Part shown: piece after piece, positions 49,810 to 59,906 of the stretch
How the letters are laid out: each line of letters starts with the position of its first letter
Position numbering within the stretch: the first letter of the stretch is position 1
Assembly: GCA_944380275.1 (NCBI GenBank)
Contig: CALWHB010000002.1
Span: 1-64,000, forward strand
DNA from: an uncultured Christensenellaceae bacterium
GTDB taxonomy: Bacteria; Bacillota; Clostridia; Christensenellales; UBA3700
Reading direction: 5' to 3'
Length of the DNA stretch: 64,000 nucleotides
The notes under the pieces: generated by a model
Told to the model about the DNA's origin: nothing
What the model saw: the letters and a program-made list of their open reading frames with translations, nothing else
Databases searched by the model: none
Position numbers and translations under genes: made by a program

Positions 49810-52110
49810 ATGAAACGCTTTGCAAAATTTATAGTCAAATACAGATTGATTATTCTCGGCGTGATGTTGCTTTTGACAATCGCGTCGCTTTTTGCATTGG
49901 CTTACGTAAACGTAAATTCAGACATACTGTCTTATCTGCCTGACGAAGTCGATATGACTGTAGGTATGAATTTCATGAAGGAAAACTTCGATATGCAGGG
50001 CGACGCAATAATCGGCGTTCAGGGGGCGACTTATGACGATATGCTCGAACTTGTAAAGCTTATCGAAGACAAGGGCGGTACAAAGCAGGGAGGAATTATC
50101 TGGTACGGCTTGCTCAAAGATATGCAGGATATCGACTGGTCGGCTCTCGAAAGTCCGTTTATGCAGGCTATCGTAGATGCTATGCTGGACAAATACGGTC
50201 TTACTCTTGACAGCCTCAAGGATATGACACAGCAGCTTTCCACAAATCCCGATATAGTCAATTTGTTCCATCCGGATGAAAACACCTATCTGCTTATGCT
50301 CCAGCTCAATGTGCCCAGTTCTTCAAACGAGGCTATGAATCTGCTGTCAGACATAGAAGATTTTCTCGGAAATAAGGGATTTGAATATGCTATGGGCGGC
50401 AGCACTCAGATAACGCGCGAAATATTTGACAGTACGATTGGAGAGATAGGCAAATACGCCGTAGTCGCAATTCTCGTAATGTTTATAATCCTGTTGCTTA
50501 CGTCAAATTCTCTGATTGACCCGATAGTGTTTATGGCAACGCTGGGCGTTTCCATAATCGTGAATATGGGAACAAATCTGATTTTGCCCAGTGTATCTGT
50601 CGTTACTTATGCTGCGTCGTCTATACTTCAGCTTGCGCTGTCTATGGACTATGCGATATTCCTTATGCACTCTTTTGCGGACGAGCAGAAGAAAACTCTT
50701 GACGACAAGCTGGCGTTGGAAAGGGCAATCCCCAAAACCTTTGCGACCATATCCGCGTCTGCACTCACGACCGTGGGCGGTTTCCTTGCGTTGTTTGCGA
50801 TGAGGTTCAAGATAGGTGCAGACCTCGGCATAGTACTTGCAAAGGGCGTTTTCCTCAGTCTTGTAACAGTTATTCTGTTGCAGCCTTGTCTTATGTTGCT
50901 GACAAAGAAAATTGCGCGCAAGACTCAGCACAGGATAGTCGTTCCCAAATTCAAAAACGTCGCGTCTTATGCCGTTACGCACAGAAAAACCATAGTTATC
51001 ATTGCTCTTGCTCTGCTGATTCCCGTTGTAATTATGCAGAACATGGTTCAGCTTACTTATATAAAATTCGTAGAGGAAGACCCCAATCCGACTGCGATAA
51101 CTCAAAAGGTTGACGCACTCAGCAATTCGCTCGTAATAATCGTTCCTGCAAAGACAGAAATGCTCAACGGCGAAAGCAATGTCGACGACCAGTATGAATT
51201 TATAGAAAAGATAAAGGCTCGTGAAGACGTAAATGCCGTAATGGGACTTTTCTCGATGCTGCCGCAGGATTGCGCTGAAGGAATAGTGAATCTCGTCAAC
51301 GACGAAGATATGGGAAGTATGATGCAGAGTTCGGGCATGGATATGTCGATGATTACGGGATTTCTGAACAACGGGTATACTATGTATTCGGTAATGCTCG
51401 ACGCAGACCCTGAGTCTGACGAAGGAGCGGTCGCACTCAAAGAAATACGCGCACTTATCGATGAAACCTTCGGGCAGGGAGAATATTATATTACCGGTAT
51501 GACACAGGCAGTCAGCGACCTTCAGGATATAACGCCGACAGACTTTATGGTGGTTTCAATAGTGTCGATAGCGATAATATTCGTGATATTGCTGTTTACG
51601 TTGAGGTCGATAAAGATGTCGACTATAGTCGTGCTTGTGATTGAGTTCGGAATTTTCGTCAATCTGTCTATAAGCTATATTTTAGGGCAGAGCGTAAACT
51701 TCATGGCGTATATTATACTAAGCTCCATACAGCTCGGCGCGACGGTTGACTATGCTATTTTGTATGCCGTAAAGTATCAGAAATATCTTGGACAGCGTTC
51801 TGCAAGAGAGGCGGCTTATAGCGCGCTTACAGAAAGCGGTGTGTCCATAATGACTTCTGTCGCAATTCTTGCCGGATGTTGTATTTCCGTATCGCTTATA
51901 ACGTCAAACATTATAGTCAGCGAAATCACTATGATGATTGCACGCGGTTCTATAATAAGCGGCGTTCTCGTCATGGTGCTGCTGCCTGCATTGTTGATAA
52001 TTTCAACGGGAAATCAAAAACTCGAAAGACGAAGTATCAGAAAACTGCAGGACAAAATATTCAGGAAGGATTACAATAAAAAGGCTGACGGCGGACAGCA
52101 GAATTCATAA
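49810..52110 (+). CDS. MMPL/RND-family membrane transporter
   Basis: A 766-residue protein with twelve predicted helices in two blocks (N-terminal helix then five near 210-370; second block near 580-745), each preceded by a large extracytoplasmic loop. The repeats LALSMDYAIFLMHSF and QLGATVDYAILYAVKY are the paired Asp-Tyr proton-relay motifs of MMPL proteins. These export lipids or amphipathic compounds using the proton gradient. The C-terminus is Lys/Arg-rich. No ribosome site is seen apart from GAG next to the ATG; a -10-like TAATAT is 7 bases upstream. Single gene; cargo unknown. Confidence 0.9.
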   Translation: MKRFAKFIVKYRLIILGVMLLLTIASLFALAYVNVNSDILSYLPDEVDMTVGMNFMKENFDMQGDAIIGVQGATYDDMLELVKLIEDKGGTKQGGIIWYGLLKDMQDIDWSALESPFMQAIVDAMLDKYGLTLDSLKDMTQQLSTNPDIVNLFHPDENTYLLMLQLNVPSSSNEAMNLLSDIEDFLGNKGFEYAMGGSTQITREIFDSTIGEIGKYAVVAILVMFIILLLTSNSLIDPIVFMATLGVSIIVNMGTNLILPSVSVVTYAASSILQLALSMDYAIFLMHSFADEQKKTLDDKLALERAIPKTFATISASALTTVGGFLALFAMRFKIGADLGIVLAKGVFLSLVTVILLQPCLMLLTKKIARKTQHRIVVPKFKNVASYAVTHRKTIVIIALALLIPVVIMQNMVQLTYIKFVEEDPNPTAITQKVDALSNSLVIIVPAKTEMLNGESNVDDQYEFIEKIKAREDVNAVMGLFSMLPQDCAEGIVNLVNDEDMGSMMQSSGMDMSMITGFLNNGYTMYSVMLDADPESDEGAVALKEIRALIDETFGQGEYYITGMTQAVSDLQDITPTDFMVVSIVSIAIIFVILLFTLRSIKMSTIVVLVIEFGIFVNLSISYILGQSVNFMAYIILSSIQLGATVDYAILYAVKYQKYLGQRSAREAAYSALTESGVSIMTSVAILAGCCISVSLITSNIIVSEITMMIARGSIISGVLVMVLLPALLIISTGNQKLERRSIRKLQDKIFRKDYNKKADGGQQNS

Positions 52111-52293
52111 CGGTAAGACGCGGCAGACACAGTCTGTATTACGGCAGCATCGGTCGTCAGTTATAAATTTTTTGCTCGCAATCAATCTGTTTCGTTTGAG
52201 AGGAAAAAACTTGCCCGTTATGATGTTGAACAGCGGTGAAGTCATGAGATTTTAAAAGACGTGTAAATTTTATATATCGGTAAATATAATAAG

Positions 52294-52323
52294 AAAAACT
52301 CCCCTGCGAAAGGGGAGTTTTTT
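52294..52323. terminator. Bidirectional terminator, MMPL and serA
   Basis: Stem AACTCCCC/GGGGAGTT with loop TGCGAAA and flanking A- and T-runs. Confidence 0.92.
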
Positions 52324-52374
52324 ATCTGTCGGACATTGCGTCCGGATTTTGATTCAATTGACTTTGGACTTTTA

Positions 52375-53535
52375 TCAGTCAAAGACTCTTACTTTTATAA
52401 AACCTTCCTGGCTCTGCATCTGCTTTATTGTTTCTTCATCAACCTTTGCGTCTACGTCAAGCAGCATATATCCTATTTCGCCTTTGGATGCAGATACGAG
52501 GTTTGCGATGTTGATGCCTTTCTTTGCGATGAAAGAGGTCGCGGTAGCAATCATGTTTGCGACGTTCTTGTGCAGAATGCTTACGCGGCAAACGCCCGTT
52601 CTCGGTGCGGATGCAGAAGGGAAGTTGACGCTGTTTACGACATTTCCGTTTTCAAGGAAATCCTTGAGCTGGCGCGCAGCCATAACCGCGCAGTTGTCTT
52701 CAGCCTCCGGAGTGGATGCTCCCAGGTGAGGGATGGTGATTATGTTGTCAATGCCGAGGAGTTCGGTTTTGGGAAGGTCGGTTACGTATCTGCCCACTTT
52801 GCCGTTCTTTACTGCGTCTACGACGTCAGCATTGTTTACCAGTTCGCCTCTTGCGAAGTTGAGGATAACCACGCCCGTCTTCATAGAGTTGATGCTCTGT
52901 TCGTTGATAATGTTTTTGGTCTGTTCTGTTGCGGGGACGTGCAGAGTGATGTAGTCTGATTCTGCAAACAGCTGATTTACATCGGTGATGTGAACGACGT
53001 TTTTGTCAAGCATAAGAGCACCGTCAACGCTGAGGTAGGGGTCGTAACCGAGTACCGTCATACCCAGTTCTATTGCGATGTTCGCGACCAGTCTGCCGAT
53101 TGCGCCCAGACCCACGATGCCCAGCGTCTTGCCTTGGATTTCCTGACCGACGAAAGCTTTTTTGCCTTTTTCTACCTGCTTATCCACGTCATCGCCTTTG
53201 AGGGATTGAGTCCAGTTTATACCCTGAACGATTTTACGGCTGCCCAGGAGCATACCTGCGATTACGAGTTCTTTTACCGCGTTTGCGTTCGCGCCGGGGG
53301 TGTTGAACACGCAGATGCCTTTTGCAGTCATCTTATCGATAGGAATATTGTTTACGCCTGCGCCTGCGCGTGCGACCGCCTGTACGCTTGCGGGAACTTC
53401 GTATTCGTGCATAGAGAAACTTCTGAGAAGAATCGCCTGGGGATTGCTTACGTCAGAACCCACCGTGTAGGACTGTTCCGGCAGTATACTTTTGACTTTG
53501 GGGCTTATTTCGTTGAGTTTGAGTATGTTTATCAT
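52375..53535 (-). CDS. serA: D-3-phosphoglycerate dehydrogenase
   Basis: Oxidises 3-phosphoglycerate in the first step of serine synthesis. The 386-residue protein has the NAD motif GLGAIGRLVAN, the catalytic-domain stretch LHVPATEQTKN, HLGASTPEAE, and a C-terminal ACT domain (last ~70 residues) that can sense serine. It is the short form without an intervening domain. The start at 53535 follows AGGTGA; GTG three codons upstream overlaps that site. It follows serC by about 20 bases in one operon. Confidence 0.96.
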   Translation of the reverse strand: MINILKLNEISPKVKSILPEQSYTVGSDVSNPQAILLRSFSMHEYEVPASVQAVARAGAGVNNIPIDKMTAKGICVFNTPGANANAVKELVIAGMLLGSRKIVQGINWTQSLKGDDVDKQVEKGKKAFVGQEIQGKTLGIVGLGAIGRLVANIAIELGMTVLGYDPYLSVDGALMLDKNVVHITDVNQLFAESDYITLHVPATEQTKNIINEQSINSMKTGVVILNFARGELVNNADVVDAVKNGKVGRYVTDLPKTELLGIDNIITIPHLGASTPEAEDNCAVMAARQLKDFLENGNVVNSVNFPSASAPRTGVCRVSILHKNVANMIATATSFIAKKGINIANLVSASKGEIGYMLLDVDAKVDEETIKQMQSQEGFIKVRVFD

Positions 53536-53554
53536 TTTATTCACCTGTGTAGTC

Positions 53555-54628
53555 TTATTTGTTTTCGAGTTCGAATTTCTTCATAAATTCGATAAGAGTC
53601 TTTACGCCTTCGACAGGCATAGCGTTGTAGATAGACGCGCGCATGCCGCCGACGAGCTTGTGTCCCTTTATTGAGAGCAGACCGTTCTTTGCCGCCTCTG
53701 CGACGAACTTTGCGTCAAGGTCCTTGTCACCGGTTACGAAGGGGACGTTCATGAGAGAGCGGTCCTCTTTGTTTACATAGTTGTGATAGAAAGAGCTGTT
53801 GTCGATAAAGTCGTACAGCAGTCCCGCTTTGTACTCGTTGACTTTCTGAATTTCTTTTACGCCGCCCATTTTCTTGAGATAACGCAGGTTGAGCATAGCC
53901 ATATATATGGAGAAACACGGGGGAGTATTGTAAAGACTCTCGGCGTCTGCCTGAGTACTCCATTTAAGCATTGTGGGGCAGATGGACTGTTCTTTTCCGA
54001 TGAGGTCTTTGCGTACGATGACAATGGTAACGCCTGCAGGAGCGACGTTCTTCTGCGCGCCTGCGTACATTACGCCGTATTTGCTGACGTCCATGACTTC
54101 GCTGAGGATGTTTGAAGAAACGTCTGCGACGAGAACACCGCTCTTGGGCGTGGGAAGAGAAGTGTAGCGCGTACCGAATATAGTGTTGTTCTGCGTTATG
54201 TACAGATAATCCGCGTTGTCGGAGAGCGTAAGCTCTTTGGGGATATAGGTGTATGTTTTGTCTTCTGAGGACGCAGCCAGTCTGATGTCACCGTAAGGTT
54301 TAGCGGCTTTGTAAGCCTTCTTTGCGAAGTTGCCGGTTACGACGTAATCCGCAACGCCTGAACCGCTGAGCAGGTTGAGGGGGATAGCGTCAAACTGCTG
54401 CGACGCGCCGCCCTGAACGAGCAGTATTTTGTAGTTGTCGGGAACGTTCATCAATTCTCTGAGAAGAGAGAGGCACTCCTGGTGAATAGCGTCGTACTGT
54501 TTGCTGCGGTGGCTCATTTCTGTAACGCTCATGCCGCATCCCTGGTAATCGACAAAATCTGCCTGTGCCTGTTGAAGAACCTCAAGCGGGAGCATTGAGG
54601 GTCCCGCGGAAAAATTGTAAGCTCTCAT
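53555..54628 (-). CDS. serC: Phosphoserine aminotransferase
   Basis: A PLP enzyme making phosphoserine from 3-phosphohydroxypyruvate and glutamate. The 357-residue protein starts RAYNFSAGPSMLPLEVL and contains GGASQQFDAIPLNLL and the PLP lysine region GVMYAGAQKNVAPAG. The ribosome site AAGGAAG is 6 bases upstream. serA follows directly, so two of the three serine-pathway genes form an operon; serB is not seen. Confidence 0.97.
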   Translation of the reverse strand: MRAYNFSAGPSMLPLEVLQQAQADFVDYQGCGMSVTEMSHRSKQYDAIHQECLSLLRELMNVPDNYKILLVQGGASQQFDAIPLNLLSGSGVADYVVTGNFAKKAYKAAKPYGDIRLAASSEDKTYTYIPKELTLSDNADYLYITQNNTIFGTRYTSLPTPKSGVLVADVSSNILSEVMDVSKYGVMYAGAQKNVAPAGVTIVIVRKDLIGKEQSICPTMLKWSTQADAESLYNTPPCFSIYMAMLNLRYLKKMGGVKEIQKVNEYKAGLLYDFIDNSSFYHNYVNKEDRSLMNVPFVTGDKDLDAKFVAEAAKNGLLSIKGHKLVGGMRASIYNAMPVEGVKTLIEFMKKFELENK

Positions 54629-54777
54629 ATATATACTTCCTTTATTAAATATTTTTAAATAAATATTAATTTATATTATACGCTCATATATGCGCGCGCG
54701 CAACAACTTTTGAACAAAGTTTGTGAATATTTTGCCAAAATTTTCTATATACTATCAAAAACGTAACGGAGGGAGTT

Positions 54778-55491
54778 ATGAGAGCAGTGATAATGGCTGG
54801 AGGTGTCGGCAGCAGGCTCAGACCGTTAACCGACAGGATACCAAAGCCTATGGTTAAAATTATAGACAAACCGGTGCTGGAATACACGGTAGAGCAGCTG
54901 GCGCGATGCGGAGTCAAGGACATAGCGATGACTCTTTGTTACCGTCCTTCAGTAATAATAAGACATTTCGGCAACGGTTCGGCGTGGGGTGTGAATATTG
55001 AGTATTTTATAGAAAAAACGCCTTTAGGAACGGCGGGAGGAGTAGCTGCCGCTGCTAAAGGTGCAGACGGCCCCGTACTTGTAGTAAGCGGAGATGCGTT
55101 TACGGATATGGATTTTTCAAAGTTAGCAGACTTTTACTTTAAAAGCGGCGCGCTTGCTGCGATGGCTGTAAAAGAGGTGGCTGACCCGTCAGCGTTCGGC
55201 GTCGTGGTATCTGATAAAAACGGCAGAGTTCTGCGCTTTGAAGAAAAGCCGCTCAATCCCGTTTCGCATACGGTGAATACGGGAGTTTACGTTATGGATA
55301 AAGCGGCTTTAAGCATGGTGCCTGAAAACACAAAGTACGATTTTGCTAAAGACTTGTTTCCCAGGCTGTTGGGCAAGCTTTATGCGTTTGAAACAGACTG
55401 TTACTGGTCTGACATAGGCACGCTTTCGTCTTATTATCTGACAAACAACGACGTCGCGCTCAATGCCTCTAAATTCGGAATTTGCATATAA
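54778..55491 (+). CDS. NDP-sugar nucleotidyltransferase
   Basis: A 237-residue transferase joining a sugar-1-phosphate to a nucleotide. The N-terminal signature MRAVIMAGGVGSRLRPLTDRIPKPM is followed by the metal Asp in VVSGDAFTDMDF (about 105) and by FEEKP near 160. The chain lacks a left-handed beta-helix, so it is a stand-alone catalytic domain of the mannose-1-phosphate guanylyl- or glucose-1-phosphate thymidylyltransferase type; the sugar is not readable. GGAGGGAG precedes the ATG. Single gene. Confidence 0.88.
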   Translation: MRAVIMAGGVGSRLRPLTDRIPKPMVKIIDKPVLEYTVEQLARCGVKDIAMTLCYRPSVIIRHFGNGSAWGVNIEYFIEKTPLGTAGGVAAAAKGADGPVLVVSGDAFTDMDFSKLADFYFKSGALAAMAVKEVADPSAFGVVVSDKNGRVLRFEEKPLNPVSHTVNTGVYVMDKAALSMVPENTKYDFAKDLFPRLLGKLYAFETDCYWSDIGTLSSYYLTNNDVALNASKFGICI

Positions 55492-55600
55492 TATAAATAT
55501 TTATGCGCGACCTGACAGTGTATGCGACAGCAGGTTCGGCGCGGCTGCAGTTTTTACGCGACAGCAAATTTGCGCTATAACAATTTACACGACTGCATAT

Positions 55601-55634
55601 AAAAACGACCTTGCCGTGAGGGAAGGTCGCTTTT
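55601..55634. terminator. Bidirectional terminator between the nucleotidyltransferase and zinc-ribbon genes
   Basis: Stem CGACCTT/AAGGTCG with a 10-base loop, A-run on the left and TTTT on the right. Confidence 0.75.
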
Positions 55635-55663
55635 GGATTTTGTAGCAGTCGATAAATCAGTCG

Positions 55664-56188
55664 TCAGATTTTTTGTTCGTCTGAAAGTTTTTTGCCGCAT
55701 TTGTCGCAGAAGTTTGCGTCTGCGTCAAGGCTTGCGCCGCAATGAGGACATGTCTTTGAGAGTGCCGCGCCGCATTTTTTGCAGAAAGCCGAATCCTTAT
55801 CGTTCAACGACCCGCAAACGGGGCATATCGGAGCGTCGCTGTTTTTTACGGCGTTGCTTATAGCTGATATTCCCGGCTGAATCTGCTTGCCCGCCTCGTT
55901 GAATACGGGTGTGGTTTCGTGCATATTATAGCGCATTATCTCTTTGCGGAAACCTGCCAGCGTGAACATACCGCCGAAAGCCATCGCAGGAAGACCTATA
56001 AACAGGCACCAGAATTTCGTGGGTTGTTCAAAATTGCTCGCGCTTGAAATAAAATCAGCAAATCCGATGATTGCGAATACCAATCCCGCGACTATCACAA
56101 TAGGTCCGATAATTTTAAAAATCGTCTTAACCTTTTTGTGGTTGTGCAGCTGTTTTTCTTCAAGGTCTTTTTTTTCTTCTTCGTTCAT
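55664..56188 (-). CDS. Membrane protein with C-terminal double zinc ribbon
   Basis: A 174-residue protein with a charged N-terminus, two membrane helices (about 23-45 and 58-76) and a C-terminus with three CxxC pairs plus CGAALSKTC: CPVCG, CKKCG, CPHCG, CDKCG. These would form two zinc ribbons in the cytoplasm. Function unknown; such proteins are common in Clostridia and may bind proteins or nucleic acid. The start at 56188 follows AAGGAGG. Confidence 0.82.
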   Translation of the reverse strand: MNEEEKKDLEEKQLHNHKKVKTIFKIIGPIVIVAGLVFAIIGFADFISSASNFEQPTKFWCLFIGLPAMAFGGMFTLAGFRKEIMRYNMHETTPVFNEAGKQIQPGISAISNAVKNSDAPICPVCGSLNDKDSAFCKKCGAALSKTCPHCGASLDADANFCDKCGKKLSDEQKI

Positions 56189-56312
56189 AAAAGCCTCCTT
56201 CTTCTTATTAAAATTATACCAATAAGACAAAATTTGTCAATACCGAAATGAACGCTAAGACAAAAAACGTCAATACTTTTAAAGCCGCGCCTCAGTCAGA
56301 GGCGTTATTAAT

Positions 56313-56340
56313 TGACATAGGAATATTATTTAATTATAAT
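56313..56340 (+). promoter_or_regulatory. RNase J gene promoter
   Basis: TTGACA (56313-56318), a 16-base spacer and TATAAT (56335-56340). The leader is about 70 bases. Confidence 0.85.
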
Positions 56341-56416
56341 ATATGTGTGTAATTATGCGTTTGAGCGTTATATATGCGTATCCGCATAATTCTGACAGAT
56401 AAATACGGAGGCTGTA

Positions 56417-58075
56417 ATGGCAAAAAAATATAAATCGCTCAAGGTCGTTTTTCTCGGCGGCGTTGGCGAAATAGGCAAGAATATGACCGCGATTGAGTAC
56501 GGCGACAATATCCTCATTATAGATTGCGGCTGCATGTTCGGTACGTACGACACTCCGGGTGTGGATTTGATTATCCCGGATTTTTCGTATATTGACGAGA
56601 ATATCGACAAGATTAAGGGTATAGTGCTGACGCACGGACACGAGGACCATATAGGCGGCGTGCCTTATCTTGTAAAGGACAGGCTTGAAAACGTAAAGAT
56701 TTACGGCAGCGACCTTACTCTCGCACTTCTTAAAAACAAATTTAAAGAACACGGCATCACTTCTCCCAAACTGGTTACGGTAAAGGGCGGCGACGTAAAG
56801 AACGTGGGCTGTTTCGACGTAGAGTTTGTAAGGGTTACGCACAGCATTTCCGGGGCATACGCGCTTTCGATAAAGACTCCTGTCGGCGTCGTGTTCCATA
56901 CTGGCGACTTCAAGGTGGACCACACTCCGCTTGACGGAGAAAGCATAGACTTGCTGCGTCTTGCCGCAATAGGAGAAAAGGGCGTGAAGATAATGCTGGG
57001 AGAGTCTACCAACGTAGAGCGTGACGGCTATACGATGAGTGAGCAGAAAGTGGGGGAAACGCTTGACAAGATTGTGTCAGCAAATACAGACAGCCGCATC
57101 ATTATCGCGACTTTCGCGTCCAACGTGAACAGGATACAGCAGATTATCAACATCTGCCAGAAGTACAACCGCAAGGTGGCTTTCAACGGCAGAAGTATGA
57201 AGAATATAAGCGAAATTGCGACCAAACTGGGCATAATGAACGCAGACAACGGCACTATCGTGGATATTGAGAAGATAGGAAAGTACGCGCCGGGAGAATT
57301 GTGCATAATCACGACCGGTTCCCAGGGCGAGCCTATGAGCGCGCTGACTCGTATGGCGTCGGGCGACGACAAAGTCAGTGTGGGAAGGCAGGACGTTGTC
57401 GTCATATCGTCATCGCCTATACCCGGCAACGAAAAAATGATATATACAGTCATCAACAATCTGTGCAAACGCGGCGCAAGGGTACTTTACGGTTCGCTTG
57501 CAGAGCTGCACGTATCCGGACACGCATGCAAAGAAGAGTTAAAGCTCATGCAAAGGCTGATACATCCGCAGTATTTTATCCCCGTACACGGAGAATACCG
57601 TCATCTGAAGATGCATCAGGAACTGGCTATGAAACTGGGTATGAGCGAAAGCAACATACTTATACCGGAAATCGGCGATATGGTAGAACTCAAGCAGAAA
57701 AAACTGATAAAGACGGGCAGCGTAACCGCAGGCAACGTATACGTTGACGGGCTTGTGGACGTAGACAGTCTTGTACTTAAGGACCGTCAGCAGTTGAGCA
57801 ACGACGGTTTTGTGATACTTCTCGTTACGATAGGGCTGGAAACGTCGTCGCTGCTTGCTCCTCCCGAAATAATAACGCGAGGACTTCAGATTTCTGAAGA
57901 GCATATCGACCCCATAAAAGAGATAATATGCACGACGGTAGAAAAGACAAACTATAAGGGCGCGAAAGACAGAGGCGGGCTGAAGTCGAGCCTGCGCCGT
58001 CAGGTAGCGAGATATATTGCCGGCAAACTCAAGCAAAAGCCGATGATTCTGCCTATAATCACAGAGGTCGAGTGA
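56417..58075 (+). CDS. rnj: Ribonuclease J
   Basis: A metallo-beta-lactamase/beta-CASP ribonuclease with 5'-3' exonuclease and endonuclease activity, central to mRNA decay and rRNA maturation in Firmicutes. The 552-residue protein has H73-x-H75-x-D77-H78 in LTHGHEDHIGG, the beta-CASP region around GRSMKNI and TTGSQGEPMSAL, and HVSGHA, with the C-terminal domain complete. GGAGG precedes the ATG. The O-methyltransferase and U32 genes follow closely, a common clostridial neighbourhood. Confidence 0.96.
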   Translation: MAKKYKSLKVVFLGGVGEIGKNMTAIEYGDNILIIDCGCMFGTYDTPGVDLIIPDFSYIDENIDKIKGIVLTHGHEDHIGGVPYLVKDRLENVKIYGSDLTLALLKNKFKEHGITSPKLVTVKGGDVKNVGCFDVEFVRVTHSISGAYALSIKTPVGVVFHTGDFKVDHTPLDGESIDLLRLAAIGEKGVKIMLGESTNVERDGYTMSEQKVGETLDKIVSANTDSRIIIATFASNVNRIQQIINICQKYNRKVAFNGRSMKNISEIATKLGIMNADNGTIVDIEKIGKYAPGELCIITTGSQGEPMSALTRMASGDDKVSVGRQDVVVISSSPIPGNEKMIYTVINNLCKRGARVLYGSLAELHVSGHACKEELKLMQRLIHPQYFIPVHGEYRHLKMHQELAMKLGMSESNILIPEIGDMVELKQKKLIKTGSVTAGNVYVDGLVDVDSLVLKDRQQLSNDGFVILLVTIGLETSSLLAPPEIITRGLQISEEHIDPIKEIICTTVEKTNYKGAKDRGGLKSSLRRQVARYIAGKLKQKPMILPIITEVE

Positions 58076-58082
58076 TGTTCGT

Positions 58083-58691
58083 ATGACAGAGTGTCAGAAA
58101 AGGCTGAGAGAACTCAGCCCGGCATATGAGGCGGTTGCGAGAGAAGAACATATCCCGGTGATAAGACCTGAAAGTCTGAAACTTCTGCTTGCGGCTGCAA
58201 AAAAGACGAAGTGCCGCAGGGTACTTGAAATAGGCACGGCGATAGGGTATTCCACTGCGTGGCTTGCCGTTGAAACTGGTGCGGCGGTGGATACGATAGA
58301 ACGCGATTGCACAAGACTTGACAGGGCGAAGAAGTTCTGGCAGGAGATAGGGATTTCCGGCAGAATAAACGCTTATCTCGGCGATGCGGACGAGCTGGTG
58401 GGAAGACTCGCAAAAGAGAATACATACGATTTTGTGTTTATCGACGCGGCAAAGAGCAGATACTCGGATTATCTCGACGCGGTATATCCTTCGCTTGAAA
58501 AGGGAGGCGCGGTATTTGCAGACAACGTGTACTATCTGGGACTCGTAAAAGGGGACGCCTATCCGCCGCATAAGCACAGGACTATCGTAACGAATATGCG
58601 CGCCTTTCTGGCAAAAATAAACGACAAAGAAAAATTCTATACGACTGTATACGACACGGAGGACGGCACGGCAGTATGTGTGAAACTGTAA
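58083..58691 (+). CDS. SAM-dependent O-methyltransferase family 3 (YrrM-like; TrmR family)
   Basis: A 202-residue Rossmann methyltransferase: SAM motif VLEIGTAIGYSTAWLA near 47-62, the metal/active-site stretch FIDAAKSRYSDYLD near 120-133, and ADNVYYLG near 148-155. Bacillus YrrM (TrmR) methylates 5-hydroxyuridine in tRNA wobble positions. The adjacent U32 gene fits that pathway, because U32 proteins (TrhP type) make 5-hydroxyuridine. So a tRNA uridine-34 hydroxylation/methylation pair is a good inference. It overlaps the U32 gene by 16 bases. Confidence 0.88.
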   Translation: MTECQKRLRELSPAYEAVAREEHIPVIRPESLKLLLAAAKKTKCRRVLEIGTAIGYSTAWLAVETGAAVDTIERDCTRLDRAKKFWQEIGISGRINAYLGDADELVGRLAKENTYDFVFIDAAKSRYSDYLDAVYPSLEKGGAVFADNVYYLGLVKGDAYPPHKHRTIVTNMRAFLAKINDKEKFYTTVYDTEDGTAVCVKL

Positions 58692-59905
58692 AAACAGAAC
58701 TTCTCGCTCCCGCAGGGGACTTTGACAAACTCAGGACGGCTCTGCATTTCGGCGCGGACGCGGTTTACGTCGGAGGCAACGAGTTCTCTCTGAGAGCAAA
58801 CGCGAAGAATTTTACGGACGAACAGCTCAGAGAGGCTTGCCGTTATGTCAGGGAGAGAGGAAAAAAGATATACGTCGCGGTAAACGTATTTGCAAAAAAC
58901 GACGACTTTGACAGACTTCCGGGATATTTGAAATTTTTGCAGGACGCAGGTGTTCACGGCATTATCGCAACTGACCCCGGAGTGATAGAGTTTTGTAAAA
59001 AATACGCGCCCGTGTTGGAGATTCATATTTCCACTCAGGCGAACACGACGAATAAATACGCCGCGAAATTCTGGGCTGACCAGGGTGCGAAACGCATTGT
59101 CCTTGCCAGGGAAACGACGCTTGAAGAAATAAAGGAGATAAGAGATTATCTTCCATCCGACGTGCAGATAGAGTCTTTTGTACACGGTGCAATGTGCATT
59201 TCGTACAGCGGCAGATGTCTGCTTTCAGCCGTGCTTGCCGGCAGGAGCGGCAACAGAGGTGACTGCGTTCAGGCGTGTCGCTGGGAGTACGAGATTACAG
59301 AGAAAAACCGCAAGGGGGAGCGACTGCCTGTTTTCGAGGACGACAGGGGGACTTACATACTCAACAGCAAAGACCTGAATATGCTTGCGCATATAGGAGA
59401 GCTGATTGAAAGCGGAGTTTATTCCTTCAAGATAGAAGGCAGGATGAAGTCGCAGTATTACGTTGCAAGCGTCGTGAACGCATACCGCAAGGCAATCGAC
59501 GGCTTTACTGCGGATAACAATTATAAAGTGCCTGAGCTTTTGCTTGCGGAACTTGAAAAGAACAGCCACCGCGACTATACGACCGGATTTTATTACGGTG
59601 AGAAAGACAGCGTTTGCACTTCGACTTCTCAGCCGAAATGCGGTTATGAATTTACCGCGCTGGTCAAAGGATACGACGAGGAAAAAGGTGCGATTGTCGT
59701 TGAAATGAGAAACCGCTTTGCGGTGGGCGACGAACTTGAAGTGCTTTCGCCTGACGACGATTGTTTCGGCAAGACGATAAAAATAAAAGAGATGTTTGAC
59801 GAAAGCGGTGTGCCGATTACGGACGCAAAGCTGGTGCAGCAGACGGTCTATATACCCTCTGATTGCAGGGCGGGCAAGGACGATATATTGAGAAAGAAGG
59901 TGTAA
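58676..59905 (+). CDS. Peptidase U32-family protein (TrhP/YrrO-like tRNA hydroxylation protein)
   Basis: A 409-residue U32 protein. TELLAPAGDFDKLRTALHFGADAVYVG begins a TIM-barrel, and the signature ESFVHGAMCISYSGRCLLS lies near 165-183, followed by Cys residues at CVQACRWEYE that fit an iron-sulfur site. U32 proteins of this branch hydroxylate tRNA U34 using prephenate as oxygen source; the protease name is historical. Overlap with the methyltransferase gene suggests coupled translation. The glycosyltransferase gene begins one base after the stop. Confidence 0.9.
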   Translation: MCETVKTELLAPAGDFDKLRTALHFGADAVYVGGNEFSLRANAKNFTDEQLREACRYVRERGKKIYVAVNVFAKNDDFDRLPGYLKFLQDAGVHGIIATDPGVIEFCKKYAPVLEIHISTQANTTNKYAAKFWADQGAKRIVLARETTLEEIKEIRDYLPSDVQIESFVHGAMCISYSGRCLLSAVLAGRSGNRGDCVQACRWEYEITEKNRKGERLPVFEDDRGTYILNSKDLNMLAHIGELIESGVYSFKIEGRMKSQYYVASVVNAYRKAIDGFTADNNYKVPELLLAELEKNSHRDYTTGFYYGEKDSVCTSTSQPKCGYEFTALVKGYDEEKGAIVVEMRNRFAVGDELEVLSPDDDCFGKTIKIKEMFDESGVPITDAKLVQQTVYIPSDCRAGKDDILRKKV

Positions 59906-59906
59906 C